This document shows positions 44,977 to 53,844 of a DNA stretch of 64,000 nucleotides, in pieces (the stretch's first letter is position 1; the number at the start of each line of letters is the position of its first letter). The stretch lies in the NCBI RefSeq assembly GCF_924101635.2, contig NZ_CAKMAA020000007.1:21931-85930 (forward strand), in the 5' to 3' direction. This stretch comes from Candidatus Nitrotoga sp. HW29 (GTDB lineage: Bacteria; Pseudomonadota; Gammaproteobacteria; Burkholderiales; Gallionellaceae). Below the pieces are notes generated by a model. The model did no database searches. It saw only the letters and a program-made list of their open reading frames with translations, and was not told the origin of the DNA. A program made the translations under genes and the position numbers.

Positions 44977-47900
44977 ATGCAAATGAGCGATTTCATCGAA
45001 GCGCTACTAACCGAAATCGGAGAGGTACGCACCGACCTTACCGGCTGGATCGCAACAATCTGTTCGGCTGCCCCCGAGGATCCCGCATTCGGCGACGCAC
45101 TCGATCTATATGTAAGCCAGATTGAGCGCACGGCCACAACCTGCGGAATGCTCGGGCTGCGCGGCTTGGAGTCCTGTTGCACTCAGATACAGGAATGCCT
45201 GGTGGTCACTGTTGGGCTACCAGCCGAAGAACGCAGCGCGGCAAAAACCTTCTTCGATCTCTGGCCTGATCTTGCCCTCGCTTACCTTGCTGACATTACC
45301 AACTTCGAATCTGCTGAACACTTGGCAGAACACTTTTCCCACCCCCCCTGCCCGGCACCCGTGGATGCCGAGCGCAACCTTGAACTCATTATCGAACTCA
45401 CCGCCGAGCCTGTGCTAGCGGCATATTTACGCGCCGAAGCAGAAGCCGAGGAACTGGAACGCCCACGTGTAGCGACTGATGAAGACGTCTCTCTTACCCT
45501 GCCGTCCGACGTTGATCGAGGCGTGTACGAAGCGCTACTGCAAGAAGCGCCCACGCAGGCCGCCGAGCTTTCCGCCTACATCCGCAATATTGTGGACGAT
45601 GAAGCCACGAACGAAGATATGGCTGCAGCAAAGCGCATTGCGCACTCGTTGAAAGGTTCGGCTAACATCGTCGGCATCCGGGGCATCGCAACGCTCGGAC
45701 ACCACACAGAAGACATTCTTGAATGGTTCGAGCAGAACCGGACACGTCCACCGTTGGCGCTTACCAATGCACTACTCGACGCAACCGCGTGCCTGGAACA
45801 AATGATAGGCTCCTTGCTCGGCATTGAGGATGCCCCCACACAGACTCAAGCAAAGGAAATACTGCAATCTGTTCTGGATTGGGCGAGCCGGATTCACTCA
45901 GGCAATATTGAGGATGAAATCGATACCGAATTGCCAGCGCTTGCTGCCCCCGGCGCGTCGCTCCCGATACCAACTGAAATCACTGATCCTGATGCAACGT
46001 TTGCGATTCAAACAGAAACCATCGATCTCAACACGACACCCCCGATTCAGGCTGAAAATGCAGATCCCGATGCGACACTTCCAATTTTAATTGAAACAGC
46101 CCCCCGCAAAGCAGCGTCTCAAGTACTGACTGAAACCTTCAGGGAAGAAGAAACAGCACTGTCCGGCAATGTAACTAACCAGGTACCTGTCGCTCCAACA
46201 ATACGCGTCCCGGTTACAACGATGGACGAACTCTTCCGGCTCACTGGCGAACTATCTGTAAAAATTGGACAGCTTACCGAGCAAGCAAAGCAAGCCCAAC
46301 AACGCGCCAACGGTTTATTACGTCAGAGTCTCAAAGTACAGCAACGTATTTTTGATCTTGAGAATCTGGTTGACATCCGTGGCCTTGCGAATTTGCGCGA
46401 CACGCAAACCTCTCACGGTGATCAAATATTTGATGCATTGGAAATGGAACAGTACACCGAACTTCAGAGCAACACTCGCGCACTGACAGAAGAAGCGGCC
46501 GACACACGGGAATTCAGTCGGCGTATTGAAGAGGACGTGGCACAGATGAGTGCCGTACTTCAGCAAACACAACGAGTACAACGCGAACTTCAGTATATGG
46601 CCATGACAACCCGCATGAGTCCGGTGGGAAGCCTCGCCCCTCGTCTGCACCGCAACATCCGCCAAACCTCACAACAAACAGGAAAAAGAGCAAAGCTGGT
46701 AATAGAAGGAGAAGACATCCTGATCGACGGAGACATGCTGAATAACCTCGTCGATCCGCTGCTGCATATACTGCGAAACGCCATCGATCATGGCATTGAA
46801 ACACCAGACGAACGCACACGTGCCGGAAAACCGGAAGTGTCCACCATCCGTCTTGTATTCTCGCGACGCGGCCAGACGGTCACGGTACGTTGCCGGGACG
46901 ACGGGCACGGACTCGACTACAGCGCGATCCGACACAAGGCGATCGAGCGTGGCCTGATACAGGCCAGTCAAGATACCTCTAATGACGAACTGTCACGCTT
47001 CATTCTACTTCCTGGCTTTTCCACACGAGAACGCACGAGTGAAATATCGGGACGGGGGGTCGGACTTGATGTAGTACGCGACCGGCTTCTTGTCATGAAA
47101 GGAATGGTCGAAGTACGATCCGAGTTCGGAAAAGGCTGCGAATTTCTACTTCGCTTCCAAGCGTCACTCGTCACTCAGCACGCATTACTCATAGAATCTT
47201 CCGATCAAATTTTTGCGGTACCCAGCTACGCGCTGGATCAAGCATTGCCACCCGCCGCGGGAGAGTTCGTATCGATCGGCAACGAAATAAACCTGCGCTA
47301 TCAAAAACGCACTTACCCGGTTAAGGCATTAAGTGCACTGATCGGCTATGACAGCGGTGTGATGACATCAGCAATCATGAATTCAAAATCCGTATTGCTT
47401 GTGCACGTCGACCTTGATATTTATGCGGTGCTGGTCGATCGTATCATTGACGGTCGTGACCTGATCCTCAAGGATCCAGGTCGGTATGTAAAGAAAATTA
47501 ATGGCGTGGGCGGTATCGCGATACTGGGTGATGGCACAGTCGCGCCACTGCTCGATTTAGCCGAATTACTACGCCTTCCCATGCCACAACTGATAGAAAT
47601 CGCCCCCTCCATGGCTTTAGATGACCCCATGACATCGGCACGAAGTGGCATTCTTGTTGTGGATGATTCCCTGAGCGTGCGCAAATCGCTAGTACAACTC
47701 GTAAGCGACGCAGGTTACAACGTGCAAGCAGCGAAAGATGGATTAGAAGCGATCACCCTCCTCAAGAATTTTACACCCGGAGTGATACTCACTGATCTTG
47801 AAATGCCTAATATGAATGGACTCGAATTCACCTCGCATCTGCGTGCGCGCGCCGACACTCGCGAGTTGCCGGTAATCATGATCACCTCACGCTCCATGGA

Positions 47901-48012
47901 TAAACATCGTAAACAGGCTGAGCTGGCAGGGGTTAGCGTATACATGACCAAACCTTACACCGACATCGACCTTCTCGGGCACATCCACAGCGCGATCGGC
48001 GGAGTGCAATGA
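44977..48012 (+). CDS. Hybrid chemosensory histidine kinase, ChpA/PilL-like CheA
   Basis: A 1011-residue CheA. Residues 1-130 resemble a histidine-phosphotransfer bundle without a phospho-acceptor His, as in the FimL-like start of ChpA. Residues about 170-290 are a functional Hpt domain with His223 in RIAHSLKGSAN. A Pro/Thr-rich linker (about 310-400) contains repeated DPDAT/PIQTET-like units. Then come the dimerisation helices, the ATPase (ILRNAIDHGIETPDERTRAGKP, GHGLD, GRGVGLDVV), a CheW domain and a C-terminal receiver (LVVDDSLSVRKSL, Asp940 in LTDLEMPNMNG, TKPY). Pseudomonas ChpA has many more Hpt domains, so this is a slimmed version. Its stop overlaps the next start. Confidence 0.93.
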   Translation: MQMSDFIEALLTEIGEVRTDLTGWIATICSAAPEDPAFGDALDLYVSQIERTATTCGMLGLRGLESCCTQIQECLVVTVGLPAEERSAAKTFFDLWPDLALAYLADITNFESAEHLAEHFSHPPCPAPVDAERNLELIIELTAEPVLAAYLRAEAEAEELERPRVATDEDVSLTLPSDVDRGVYEALLQEAPTQAAELSAYIRNIVDDEATNEDMAAAKRIAHSLKGSANIVGIRGIATLGHHTEDILEWFEQNRTRPPLALTNALLDATACLEQMIGSLLGIEDAPTQTQAKEILQSVLDWASRIHSGNIEDEIDTELPALAAPGASLPIPTEITDPDATFAIQTETIDLNTTPPIQAENADPDATLPILIETAPRKAASQVLTETFREEETALSGNVTNQVPVAPTIRVPVTTMDELFRLTGELSVKIGQLTEQAKQAQQRANGLLRQSLKVQQRIFDLENLVDIRGLANLRDTQTSHGDQIFDALEMEQYTELQSNTRALTEEAADTREFSRRIEEDVAQMSAVLQQTQRVQRELQYMAMTTRMSPVGSLAPRLHRNIRQTSQQTGKRAKLVIEGEDILIDGDMLNNLVDPLLHILRNAIDHGIETPDERTRAGKPEVSTIRLVFSRRGQTVTVRCRDDGHGLDYSAIRHKAIERGLIQASQDTSNDELSRFILLPGFSTRERTSEISGRGVGLDVVRDRLLVMKGMVEVRSEFGKGCEFLLRFQASLVTQHALLIESSDQIFAVPSYALDQALPPAAGEFVSIGNEINLRYQKRTYPVKALSALIGYDSGVMTSAIMNSKSVLLVHVDLDIYAVLVDRIIDGRDLILKDPGRYVKKINGVGGIAILGDGTVAPLLDLAELLRLPMPQLIEIAPSMALDDPMTSARSGILVVDDSLSVRKSLVQLVSDAGYNVQAAKDGLEAITLLKNFTPGVILTDLEMPNMNGLEFTSHLRARADTRELPVIMITSRSMDKHRKQAELAGVSVYMTKPYTDIDLLGHIHSAIGGVQ

Positions 48013-48458
48013 ACGCTGCGGCAGCCGGATACGCGTTGATCTGTTTTGACGGTCTGAATCTGCTCATCGACCAACACGCGATCGTCTCCCTCGAAAATAT
48101 GGTTACGTTACGGGACGGGGATGATGAAGTAAAGGCGAGCGAGATCATTGAAGGGAATGCATGCGAAGTCCATTCGCTAACTGCACATTTGAGCGTGGCG
48201 AACAGGGTCGATACACGGTGCCGCTACATTGTCGTACTACAAGCAGATAAGCAGCGCTTCGGCATTACAGCGGACTCGGTACAGTCGCTCCTTATTCAAG
48301 ATCCAACACTCCATTCTTTACCCGTATGCATGAACATCTCCGAATCACCGATTAAAGCTTACGTACAGATCGAGGAGCGCATCGCATTCTGTTGCGATGT
48401 CGGCGCACTGTGGGGACACATCAATTCCTCGGAGAGCAGGCATGAATGCGGGGCATAA
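48009..48458 (+). CDS. CheW-like protein (second of three)
   Basis: A 149-residue protein whose ATG overlaps the CheA stop by 4 bases. It has a reduced CheW-like fold: GYALICFDGLNLLIDQHAIVSLENM, then RYIVVLQADKQRFGITADSVQSLL. The conserved GxxxxRGxxxPvxdL core of normal CheW proteins is missing, so it may be a ChpC-like or degenerate adaptor. It overlaps the next gene by 17 bases. Confidence 0.7.
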   Translation: MNAAAAGYALICFDGLNLLIDQHAIVSLENMVTLRDGDDEVKASEIIEGNACEVHSLTAHLSVANRVDTRCRYIVVLQADKQRFGITADSVQSLLIQDPTLHSLPVCMNISESPIKAYVQIEERIAFCCDVGALWGHINSSESRHECGA

Positions 48459-48897
48459 CGCCGTTTTATTCGAGTTTACAAACGGCCGCCACGCAGCAAT
48501 TGGTCTGCACGAAGTCGCCGAACTCGTCATGTCGCCAAGGCTTGTAAATGTACCGCTGGCGCCTGACTACTGCCATTCGCTTTGTATTTGGCAAGACCGC
48601 GCCATTCCATTCGTAGAGCTGGCACCACTTATCGGCCAACGCACTCTGAAAAAAATCAGTCTTGCGCTGGTCGTCACCTATTTTGCCCAATCAAACGGCG
48701 AGCAGCGATGGGGTGCCCTAGGGCTATCGACCTATTTTCGCATGATGAGCGTCAGCGACGATGCAGCGTGTCTGTTACCCCAGGATTCGCCCGCATGGCC
48801 ATCTATTGCCCACTCCTGCTTCCAATTAGTCGACGAAAACGTTCCCATTCTTAATCTGAATGCTTTGTTTGAGCAACGTCTGCAACTAATTCCATAG
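48442..48897 (+). CDS. CheW-like protein (third of three)
   Basis: A 151-residue protein. The ATG at 48442 (MNAGHNAVLFEF) lies inside the end of the previous gene, and an upstream open frame to 48397 is only overlap. FEFTNGRHAAIGLHEVAELV and LVDENVPILNLNALFEQRL match the first and last strands of a CheW fold, with IWQDRAIPFVELAPLIG as a version of the central motif. It ends the rightward operon; no terminator hairpin was recognised after it. Confidence 0.7.
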   Translation: MNAGHNAVLFEFTNGRHAAIGLHEVAELVMSPRLVNVPLAPDYCHSLCIWQDRAIPFVELAPLIGQRTLKKISLALVVTYFAQSNGEQRWGALGLSTYFRMMSVSDDAACLLPQDSPAWPSIAHSCFQLVDENVPILNLNALFEQRLQLIP

Positions 48898-48960
48898 CCG
48901 CACGCCCGATATATAAGCCGTTAGCGACAGCAATGACACAAAGAGGAAGCGCAATTCCAC

Positions 48961-49259
48961 TTAGTGGCGTTTCCTGTTGGCCGCCCCGGTATCGCTTAGA
49001 AGGGGCGGATGATAGGTGAGCATAAGCGCGACTGCGAGGGCAGCAACAGCCAACAGCCTCAGCCCAACACGATGCCATCGCTCCCACCCAAATGCGCGAC
49101 ACTCACTGTGAGCGACAATCCAATACCGACCATGCCCGCCAACCGCAACAGTACGTGCAAGCGATTGGAGACACTGCGATACCATACCTGCCGGTTATGC
49201 CGATCCACAGCCAAGGCGACAGACCAGCGTAAGCCAATATCTAAACAAGCCGCGTGCAT
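48961..49259 (-). pseudogene. DUF3325-like membrane protein gene broken by a single-base frameshift
   Basis: Two minus-strand frames together make one DUF3325-type protein. The first runs from the ATG at 49259 (DRHNRQVWYRSVSNRLHV, AGMVGIGLSLTVSVA). The second continues from about 49100 to the stop at 48961 (FGWERWHRVGLRLLAVAALA, MLTYHPPLL). Adding one base near 49094-49100 would join them into a single protein of about 100 residues. DUF3325 genes usually follow PepSY genes in siderophore modules, as here. A real lesion and a sequencing error cannot be told apart. Confidence 0.65.
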
Positions 49260-49338
49260 TTGGTACTTCTCGCTTGCTGGATCACGATTGGAGCGCGCGA
49301 AGTTGAATGCGCTAATTACCGATTATATCCACATGGAC

Positions 49339-49599
49339 TTAGTCACCTAGCCAGATACGGTCAAATAGCCCAATACGGTGCCTCACTTGCTTGGAAGCAG
49401 AGATCGGAGAGGATTGCGTTCTGAAGATAGATGAACGTGGACTGTCCGTCCAGCGGGTGAGCAAGAGCCCGCCACTCGCAACTTTGCGCAATAAATACCA
49501 TCTTTCCGCATGCTCGATCAACAACGCGTCACTGTCGCCGAAAAGTTCGCTACTGGGAATTCTGGTCTTGGTCGTGCCTGTATTGGTATTACCGTTCAT
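49339..49599 (-). CDS. HemP-like hemin/iron uptake protein with extended C terminus
   Basis: An 86-residue protein overlapping the end of the PepSY gene by 11 bases. Residues about 12-48 match the HemP family: IPSSELFGDSDALLIEHAER, then WYLLRKVASGGLLLTR, equal to the pattern S-x-x-L-(8)-I-x-H-x-x-x-x-Y-x-L-R-x-T-x-x-G-K-L-I-L-T-K with some changes. HemP proteins are small partners of heme or siderophore receptors and in some bacteria act as regulators. The C-terminal 38 residues are not part of the family. Module 1 has no such gene. Confidence 0.7.
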   Translation of the reverse strand: MNGNTNTGTTKTRIPSSELFGDSDALLIEHAERWYLLRKVASGGLLLTRWTDSPRSSIFRTQSSPISASKQVRHRIGLFDRIWLGD

Positions 49600-50917
49600 A
49601 GGCCGCGCGCTGACCAACTTGTGTTCGAAAACTTCTGGACGAAGATACTTCGAACCGTGTCAGCGCCAGGGTGCGCGCCTTGCGTTTGCGCCACCAGATT
49701 ACGACACCGGTCACGCTCAGCATCACCACGACTAAACCCATAATGGAAATTAATATACGCCCAGGCAAACCAAGAATTCGCCCGGAGTGCAGCGGAAATT
49801 GCGCCTGTACAAAAATATCAGCCGCAGTGCCGGTCCACGGCTGGCGGTCGCCAAGGTAGTGACCGTCCTGGCCATCGTAGTAGAGTCGAGGGTGACCGAC
49901 GCCACCGGCTCCATGGTCAGCTCCAAGCGCAAAGAACTGTACCGTGTAGACGCCAAAGTTAGGCGAATACGACACGCTTCCTGCAGGTTCTTTCCAGTCG
50001 CGAGACGTAGCATCGGCACGCGCACGTTCGAGGATTTCGCCAAAACCGAGGCGTGGTTCTATAGGTTCATGCTTAGGGGTACGCGTACGCTGATCAAAAG
50101 GCGATGGCGTCACCTTCGACACCAGCGATATTGCCGGGAAAAATACTTCACGGTAGAGATTAAGCGAGAATGCGGTGAATGCGATGATAAATAATAATAT
50201 CCACGTCCACAGGCTAAAAGCACGGTGTAGATCAAAGTTGAGCTTCGTTGACCCACCCCTCCACCGCACCTTCCACATTGGTTTCCAGCGCTGCCAGAAT
50301 GAACGTGCAACGGGGACGGGCACATCTTCGCCAATGTCGTCTATCGTCTGCACGGAGGAGGCACGACGCTGCGCGGGCAGTGTCAGATAGAAACCAACAA
50401 AGCAATCAATCGTCCAGACGATAGCGATGATACCCAGCAGCCAATGACCCCAACGGTCTATGCCCCACAGCTCTGGAATATGTAGCGTGTAGTGCAGCCG
50501 GTAGAGAAACGAGACAAATGTTTCTTTGGTGATCGGCCATACCGTACCCCATTGCCGTTTTCCCAACTCCTCGCCCGTTGCAGGATCGATAAAGACTTGG
50601 TTAAAGCCCGGCACGTGGAGCTTGCCAGTAGCTGGATCTACGCGGGACTGAACACCAATGTGCAACGATTCACCGGGTTCAACTTTCAACGGAAGAAAGG
50701 TGACGCGCACCTGCGAGTGGCGTGTTTCGATTTGCTTGACCATGTCCAACACGGGTAGCACAGTGCCAGCTGACTTCGCTTCCATTAAGTGCGGGTTGAG
50801 CCAGTCGTCTAGTTCGTGATCCCAGGAAATCACTGCACCTGTCAGGCCGCTGACGAGCAGGAAGCCTGCGATTAACAGGCCAGCCCAACGATGCAGCAAT
50901 CCAAAAACTCGACGCAT
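49589..50917 (-). CDS. PepSY-associated membrane protein, ferric-siderophore reductase-like (module 2)
   Basis: A 442-residue inner-membrane protein, paralogue of the one at 17789-19111. The N terminus LLHRWAGLLIAGFLLVSGLTGA, ISWDHELDDWLNPHL, LHYTLHIPELWGIDRWGHW, the FDLHRAFSLWTWILLF helix and FPLHSGRILGLPGRILIS are nearly the same in both. Conserved His residues in the membrane helices suggest heme or electron transfer to reduce ferric siderophores. It lies 235 bases after the receptor gene and overlaps the HemP-like gene. Confidence 0.88.
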   Translation of the reverse strand: MRRVFGLLHRWAGLLIAGFLLVSGLTGAVISWDHELDDWLNPHLMEAKSAGTVLPVLDMVKQIETRHSQVRVTFLPLKVEPGESLHIGVQSRVDPATGKLHVPGFNQVFIDPATGEELGKRQWGTVWPITKETFVSFLYRLHYTLHIPELWGIDRWGHWLLGIIAIVWTIDCFVGFYLTLPAQRRASSVQTIDDIGEDVPVPVARSFWQRWKPMWKVRWRGGSTKLNFDLHRAFSLWTWILLFIIAFTAFSLNLYREVFFPAISLVSKVTPSPFDQRTRTPKHEPIEPRLGFGEILERARADATSRDWKEPAGSVSYSPNFGVYTVQFFALGADHGAGGVGHPRLYYDGQDGHYLGDRQPWTGTAADIFVQAQFPLHSGRILGLPGRILISIMGLVVVMLSVTGVVIWWRKRKARTLALTRFEVSSSRSFRTQVGQRAAYER

Positions 50918-51152
50918 AATTCGAATTCTCCTATCTATTACATCAGTACATTAGAAATAATACGTTGCTCAGTGAGAACGGAGGCAGCACGCTTACAATA
51001 AGCTGGCCGTGCTGATTCACATCCCAATAGTTCTTGGCAAGCGCGCTCTGTTAAACGGGATGTCCTGGTGTTCTTTTTCAATAAAGCGGAGAGGGATCTC
51101 ATGCGTGCCTTTTCAATAAAATTGATGATAAAAGGTATGTTCGGCGGATGGC

Positions 51153-53732
51153 TCAGAAACGCATTCTCGCGGTCAGCATAGCGTTGCGCGGTTCGCCATA
51201 AACGTTGCCGAAATCGATCCCGCGAATGCTGGAGTAGTAGGTCTTGTCGAATAAATTGTTCAGATTCAGCGCAAGCTGCCACTGTTGGGTCGGCCGGTAG
51301 CTCAAGCGCAGGCTGGTAATGGTGTAGGCTGCCTGTTCCGAGCGTACCGCACCATTGAGCGCGTAGTAACCGCTCTGCGTATTGAGTCCACCGCCCAAAG
51401 ACCAGCGGCTGGCATCCCACGGCAAACCCCACTGCGCCCACAGCTTGAACATATGGCGCGGCGTCTGTGGGCGAAACGCCAGCCCTTGGTTAGCCTTGTC
51501 CTTCAAGTAGGAGGTCATATTGAAAGTATAGCCAGCAAATAAGTCCAGCTGAGGAGCCAAACGCCCCGATATTTCCGTCTCGATGCCCTCGCTGCGTACC
51601 TTACCCTCGGCGCGGTAGCAGCCATTGACGATCACCGCAATCGCGCACGGCGCGGCGGGATCCTCGAAGGCGCGATTAGACTGGTTGATGCGGAACATCG
51701 CTAGCGAGGCATTCACGGCACCGCCCAGATACTCGCCCTTAATACCGGCCTCATAATTGGCTCCGACGATTGGATCCAATTCGCCACCGCTGGCGGTAAA
51801 TTGTGCGCTCTGCGGCAGGAAAATGTCGGCATAACTGGCATACAGCGAATAAGTTGGATCCAGTTTGTAGATCAAGCCTGCATAGGGCGTGAGCTCGCGA
51901 TCGTAGCGCACCTTTCTGCCCTGAACGGTGGTACCAGTGAGCAGATTGTGATTGTCGGTGCTGGTTTCATACCAGCTCACGCGGGCACCAAGAATCAGTT
52001 TCAGGTCTTTGGCCAGAGTAAATCGGCCACTACTGTATACGCCATGCTGATGAGTCCGCAATGTGGTTCCAGAGATGAATGGCCCTTCGTTTGGTTCGGG
52101 CACACTGTAGGGGTCAGAATTAAAGATATTTGGTACCGGCACGGCAGCAAAGAAGGCCGATTGCCGGGTTCGTGACACGTAATCCTGGGCATTGACACCG
52201 ATGGTCAACTCGTGCTGGCGTCCAAACAGTGTGACCTTACCGCTGGCGTTGGCATCGAAGTTGCGACGCGTGCCTTCAGACTGCCAACTCACGCCGGTAT
52301 AAATAGAGGCGGCCGGGTTGGCTGGATTAACACCGAAGCCGGCACCCGTACCACGCATCACGGTACGCTTGAAATCCTGATCCTGTGGCGTACTGTTACC
52401 GCCTACGTTAAGCTTCCAACCGTTAGCCAAATAGTGCTCAATATTAAAAAAGGCATCGTCAATATCCTGCGACCAACGACTCCAGGCTGGCGCCAGAAAG
52501 GTCGAACGTGGTAACCCCAGACTGCGCCCATCGCTATAGCGCGGCAGACCAAAAATCAGCGGCACGGCGTTGGTCTGCTGCCGCTGCAGGCCCAGCGAAA
52601 GCATGGTGGCAGGGCCAAGATCCAACTCAATAACCCCATACAACATATCCTTGCGGGATTCCATCACCTTAACATTGTAGTTACGGTCTTCATGCACTGC
52701 CACCACCCGCGCACGCAGTGTGCCGGCATCATTAAGCGGGCCGCCGATGTCGGCCTCGGCACGGTAGAAATCCCAAGAACCCGCGCTGGCTGCTACGGAA
52801 GCGGCAAATTGGTGCCCTGGCTTCTTGCGCACCAGATTTACCGTCGCCGAAGGATTGCCTACCCCTTGTAGCAGTCCGGCCGAACCACGAATAACTTCGA
52901 TCCGGTCATAGGATGCCAAATCGAGGCTGGTAAACGAAGTACCGAGAAAAGTCTGTGGCACCCCATCGGCCTGATAATTATTGATGAGAAAACCGCGTGA
53001 TATAACGTTGGCCGAACCGGCTGGCCCAGTGCTGGTGTCAAACTGCAAGCCAGTCATCTGATCGAGCGCACTCTCAACCTGGAACAGGTTCTGGTCATCC
53101 ATACGCTGACGCGTCATCACGCTCACCGACTGGGGGATATCGCGTAATGCCTGCGGGGTTTTACCGATGCTGACCGCGCTTGCGGTGTAGGAACGCGTGC
53201 CTTCAGTACGAGGATCGCGCTCGGTGCTAGTTGTCACCGTCACTTCCGGCATGGTCGCTTCAGCTTTCCTCGCCGCCGCGGACGAATCCACTTCAGAAGA
53301 TAGATTCGTAGCCACAGGCGCTTTGCGCAACGAATAGCCGCCACCCGGCTGAGCGACCGCTTCAATACCGCTACCAGCCAGTAACATGCTCAGCGCCGAA
53401 GCAATACTGTAGCTACCAGACAATTCTCGAGATTGCAGGCCGCTGAGCAGCGCAGTATCGTAAGAGAGATTGACTCTGGCGGTGCGCGCAAAGCGATCCA
53501 ACGCCGCCACCAGTGCACCGGCTGGCACGTTGAAGCTGCGGATTTCGTCACCGGCGGGCAGTGCCGTGGCTGCCTGGGCCTGGGCAGCGTGCGGCAGCAC
53601 CACGCCAACAGCCAGACTCAACAGTATGCCCTGCAGGGCAATGGCCAGCAGTGTGAGTTGCGGGCGAAATGATGGGGACAGGAATCGGGTCTGGCGCTCT
53701 ACACCGGGGAACTGCGAACGATTTAAGGTCAT
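51153..53732 (-). CDS. TonB-dependent siderophore receptor with STN signalling domain (module 2)
   Basis: An 859-residue outer-membrane receptor. A long signal region ends in AAQAQA, followed by STN (about residues 65-145, FNVPAGALVAALDRFARTARVNLSY), a plug (about 200-330, PQSVSVMTRQRMDDQNLFQV and RGSAGLLQGVGNPSATVNLVRKKP, typical of FpvA/FhuE-type receptors) and a barrel ending in Phe (MLTARMRF). It differs clearly from the receptor of module 1, so a different ferric siderophore is likely. It is read by the FecI/FecR pair just upstream. Base composition is higher in GC than the bcs region. Confidence 0.94.
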   Translation of the reverse strand: MTLNRSQFPGVERQTRFLSPSFRPQLTLLAIALQGILLSLAVGVVLPHAAQAQAATALPAGDEIRSFNVPAGALVAALDRFARTARVNLSYDTALLSGLQSRELSGSYSIASALSMLLAGSGIEAVAQPGGGYSLRKAPVATNLSSEVDSSAAARKAEATMPEVTVTTSTERDPRTEGTRSYTASAVSIGKTPQALRDIPQSVSVMTRQRMDDQNLFQVESALDQMTGLQFDTSTGPAGSANVISRGFLINNYQADGVPQTFLGTSFTSLDLASYDRIEVIRGSAGLLQGVGNPSATVNLVRKKPGHQFAASVAASAGSWDFYRAEADIGGPLNDAGTLRARVVAVHEDRNYNVKVMESRKDMLYGVIELDLGPATMLSLGLQRQQTNAVPLIFGLPRYSDGRSLGLPRSTFLAPAWSRWSQDIDDAFFNIEHYLANGWKLNVGGNSTPQDQDFKRTVMRGTGAGFGVNPANPAASIYTGVSWQSEGTRRNFDANASGKVTLFGRQHELTIGVNAQDYVSRTRQSAFFAAVPVPNIFNSDPYSVPEPNEGPFISGTTLRTHQHGVYSSGRFTLAKDLKLILGARVSWYETSTDNHNLLTGTTVQGRKVRYDRELTPYAGLIYKLDPTYSLYASYADIFLPQSAQFTASGGELDPIVGANYEAGIKGEYLGGAVNASLAMFRINQSNRAFEDPAAPCAIAVIVNGCYRAEGKVRSEGIETEISGRLAPQLDLFAGYTFNMTSYLKDKANQGLAFRPQTPRHMFKLWAQWGLPWDASRWSLGGGLNTQSGYYALNGAVRSEQAAYTITSLRLSYRPTQQWQLALNLNNLFDKTYYSSIRGIDFGNVYGEPRNAMLTARMRF

Positions 53733-53844
53733 TTCTCACTTTCGACAAGGTAGGTTATTAATGGCTTCCTACTTGGGAGGCCGGTCGAAAATCGAAATCC
53801 CCTCACTATTTCTAAAAAAATTTTACACCCTGATTTCTTCTTCC

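Noticed and set aside
50938..51152. Possible DUF3649 gene between receptor and PepSY gene of module 2
   Set aside because: Such a gene is common at this place in similar modules, but no frame here gives a membrane protein; the open frame 50938-51441 is antisense or out of frame with the receptor end.
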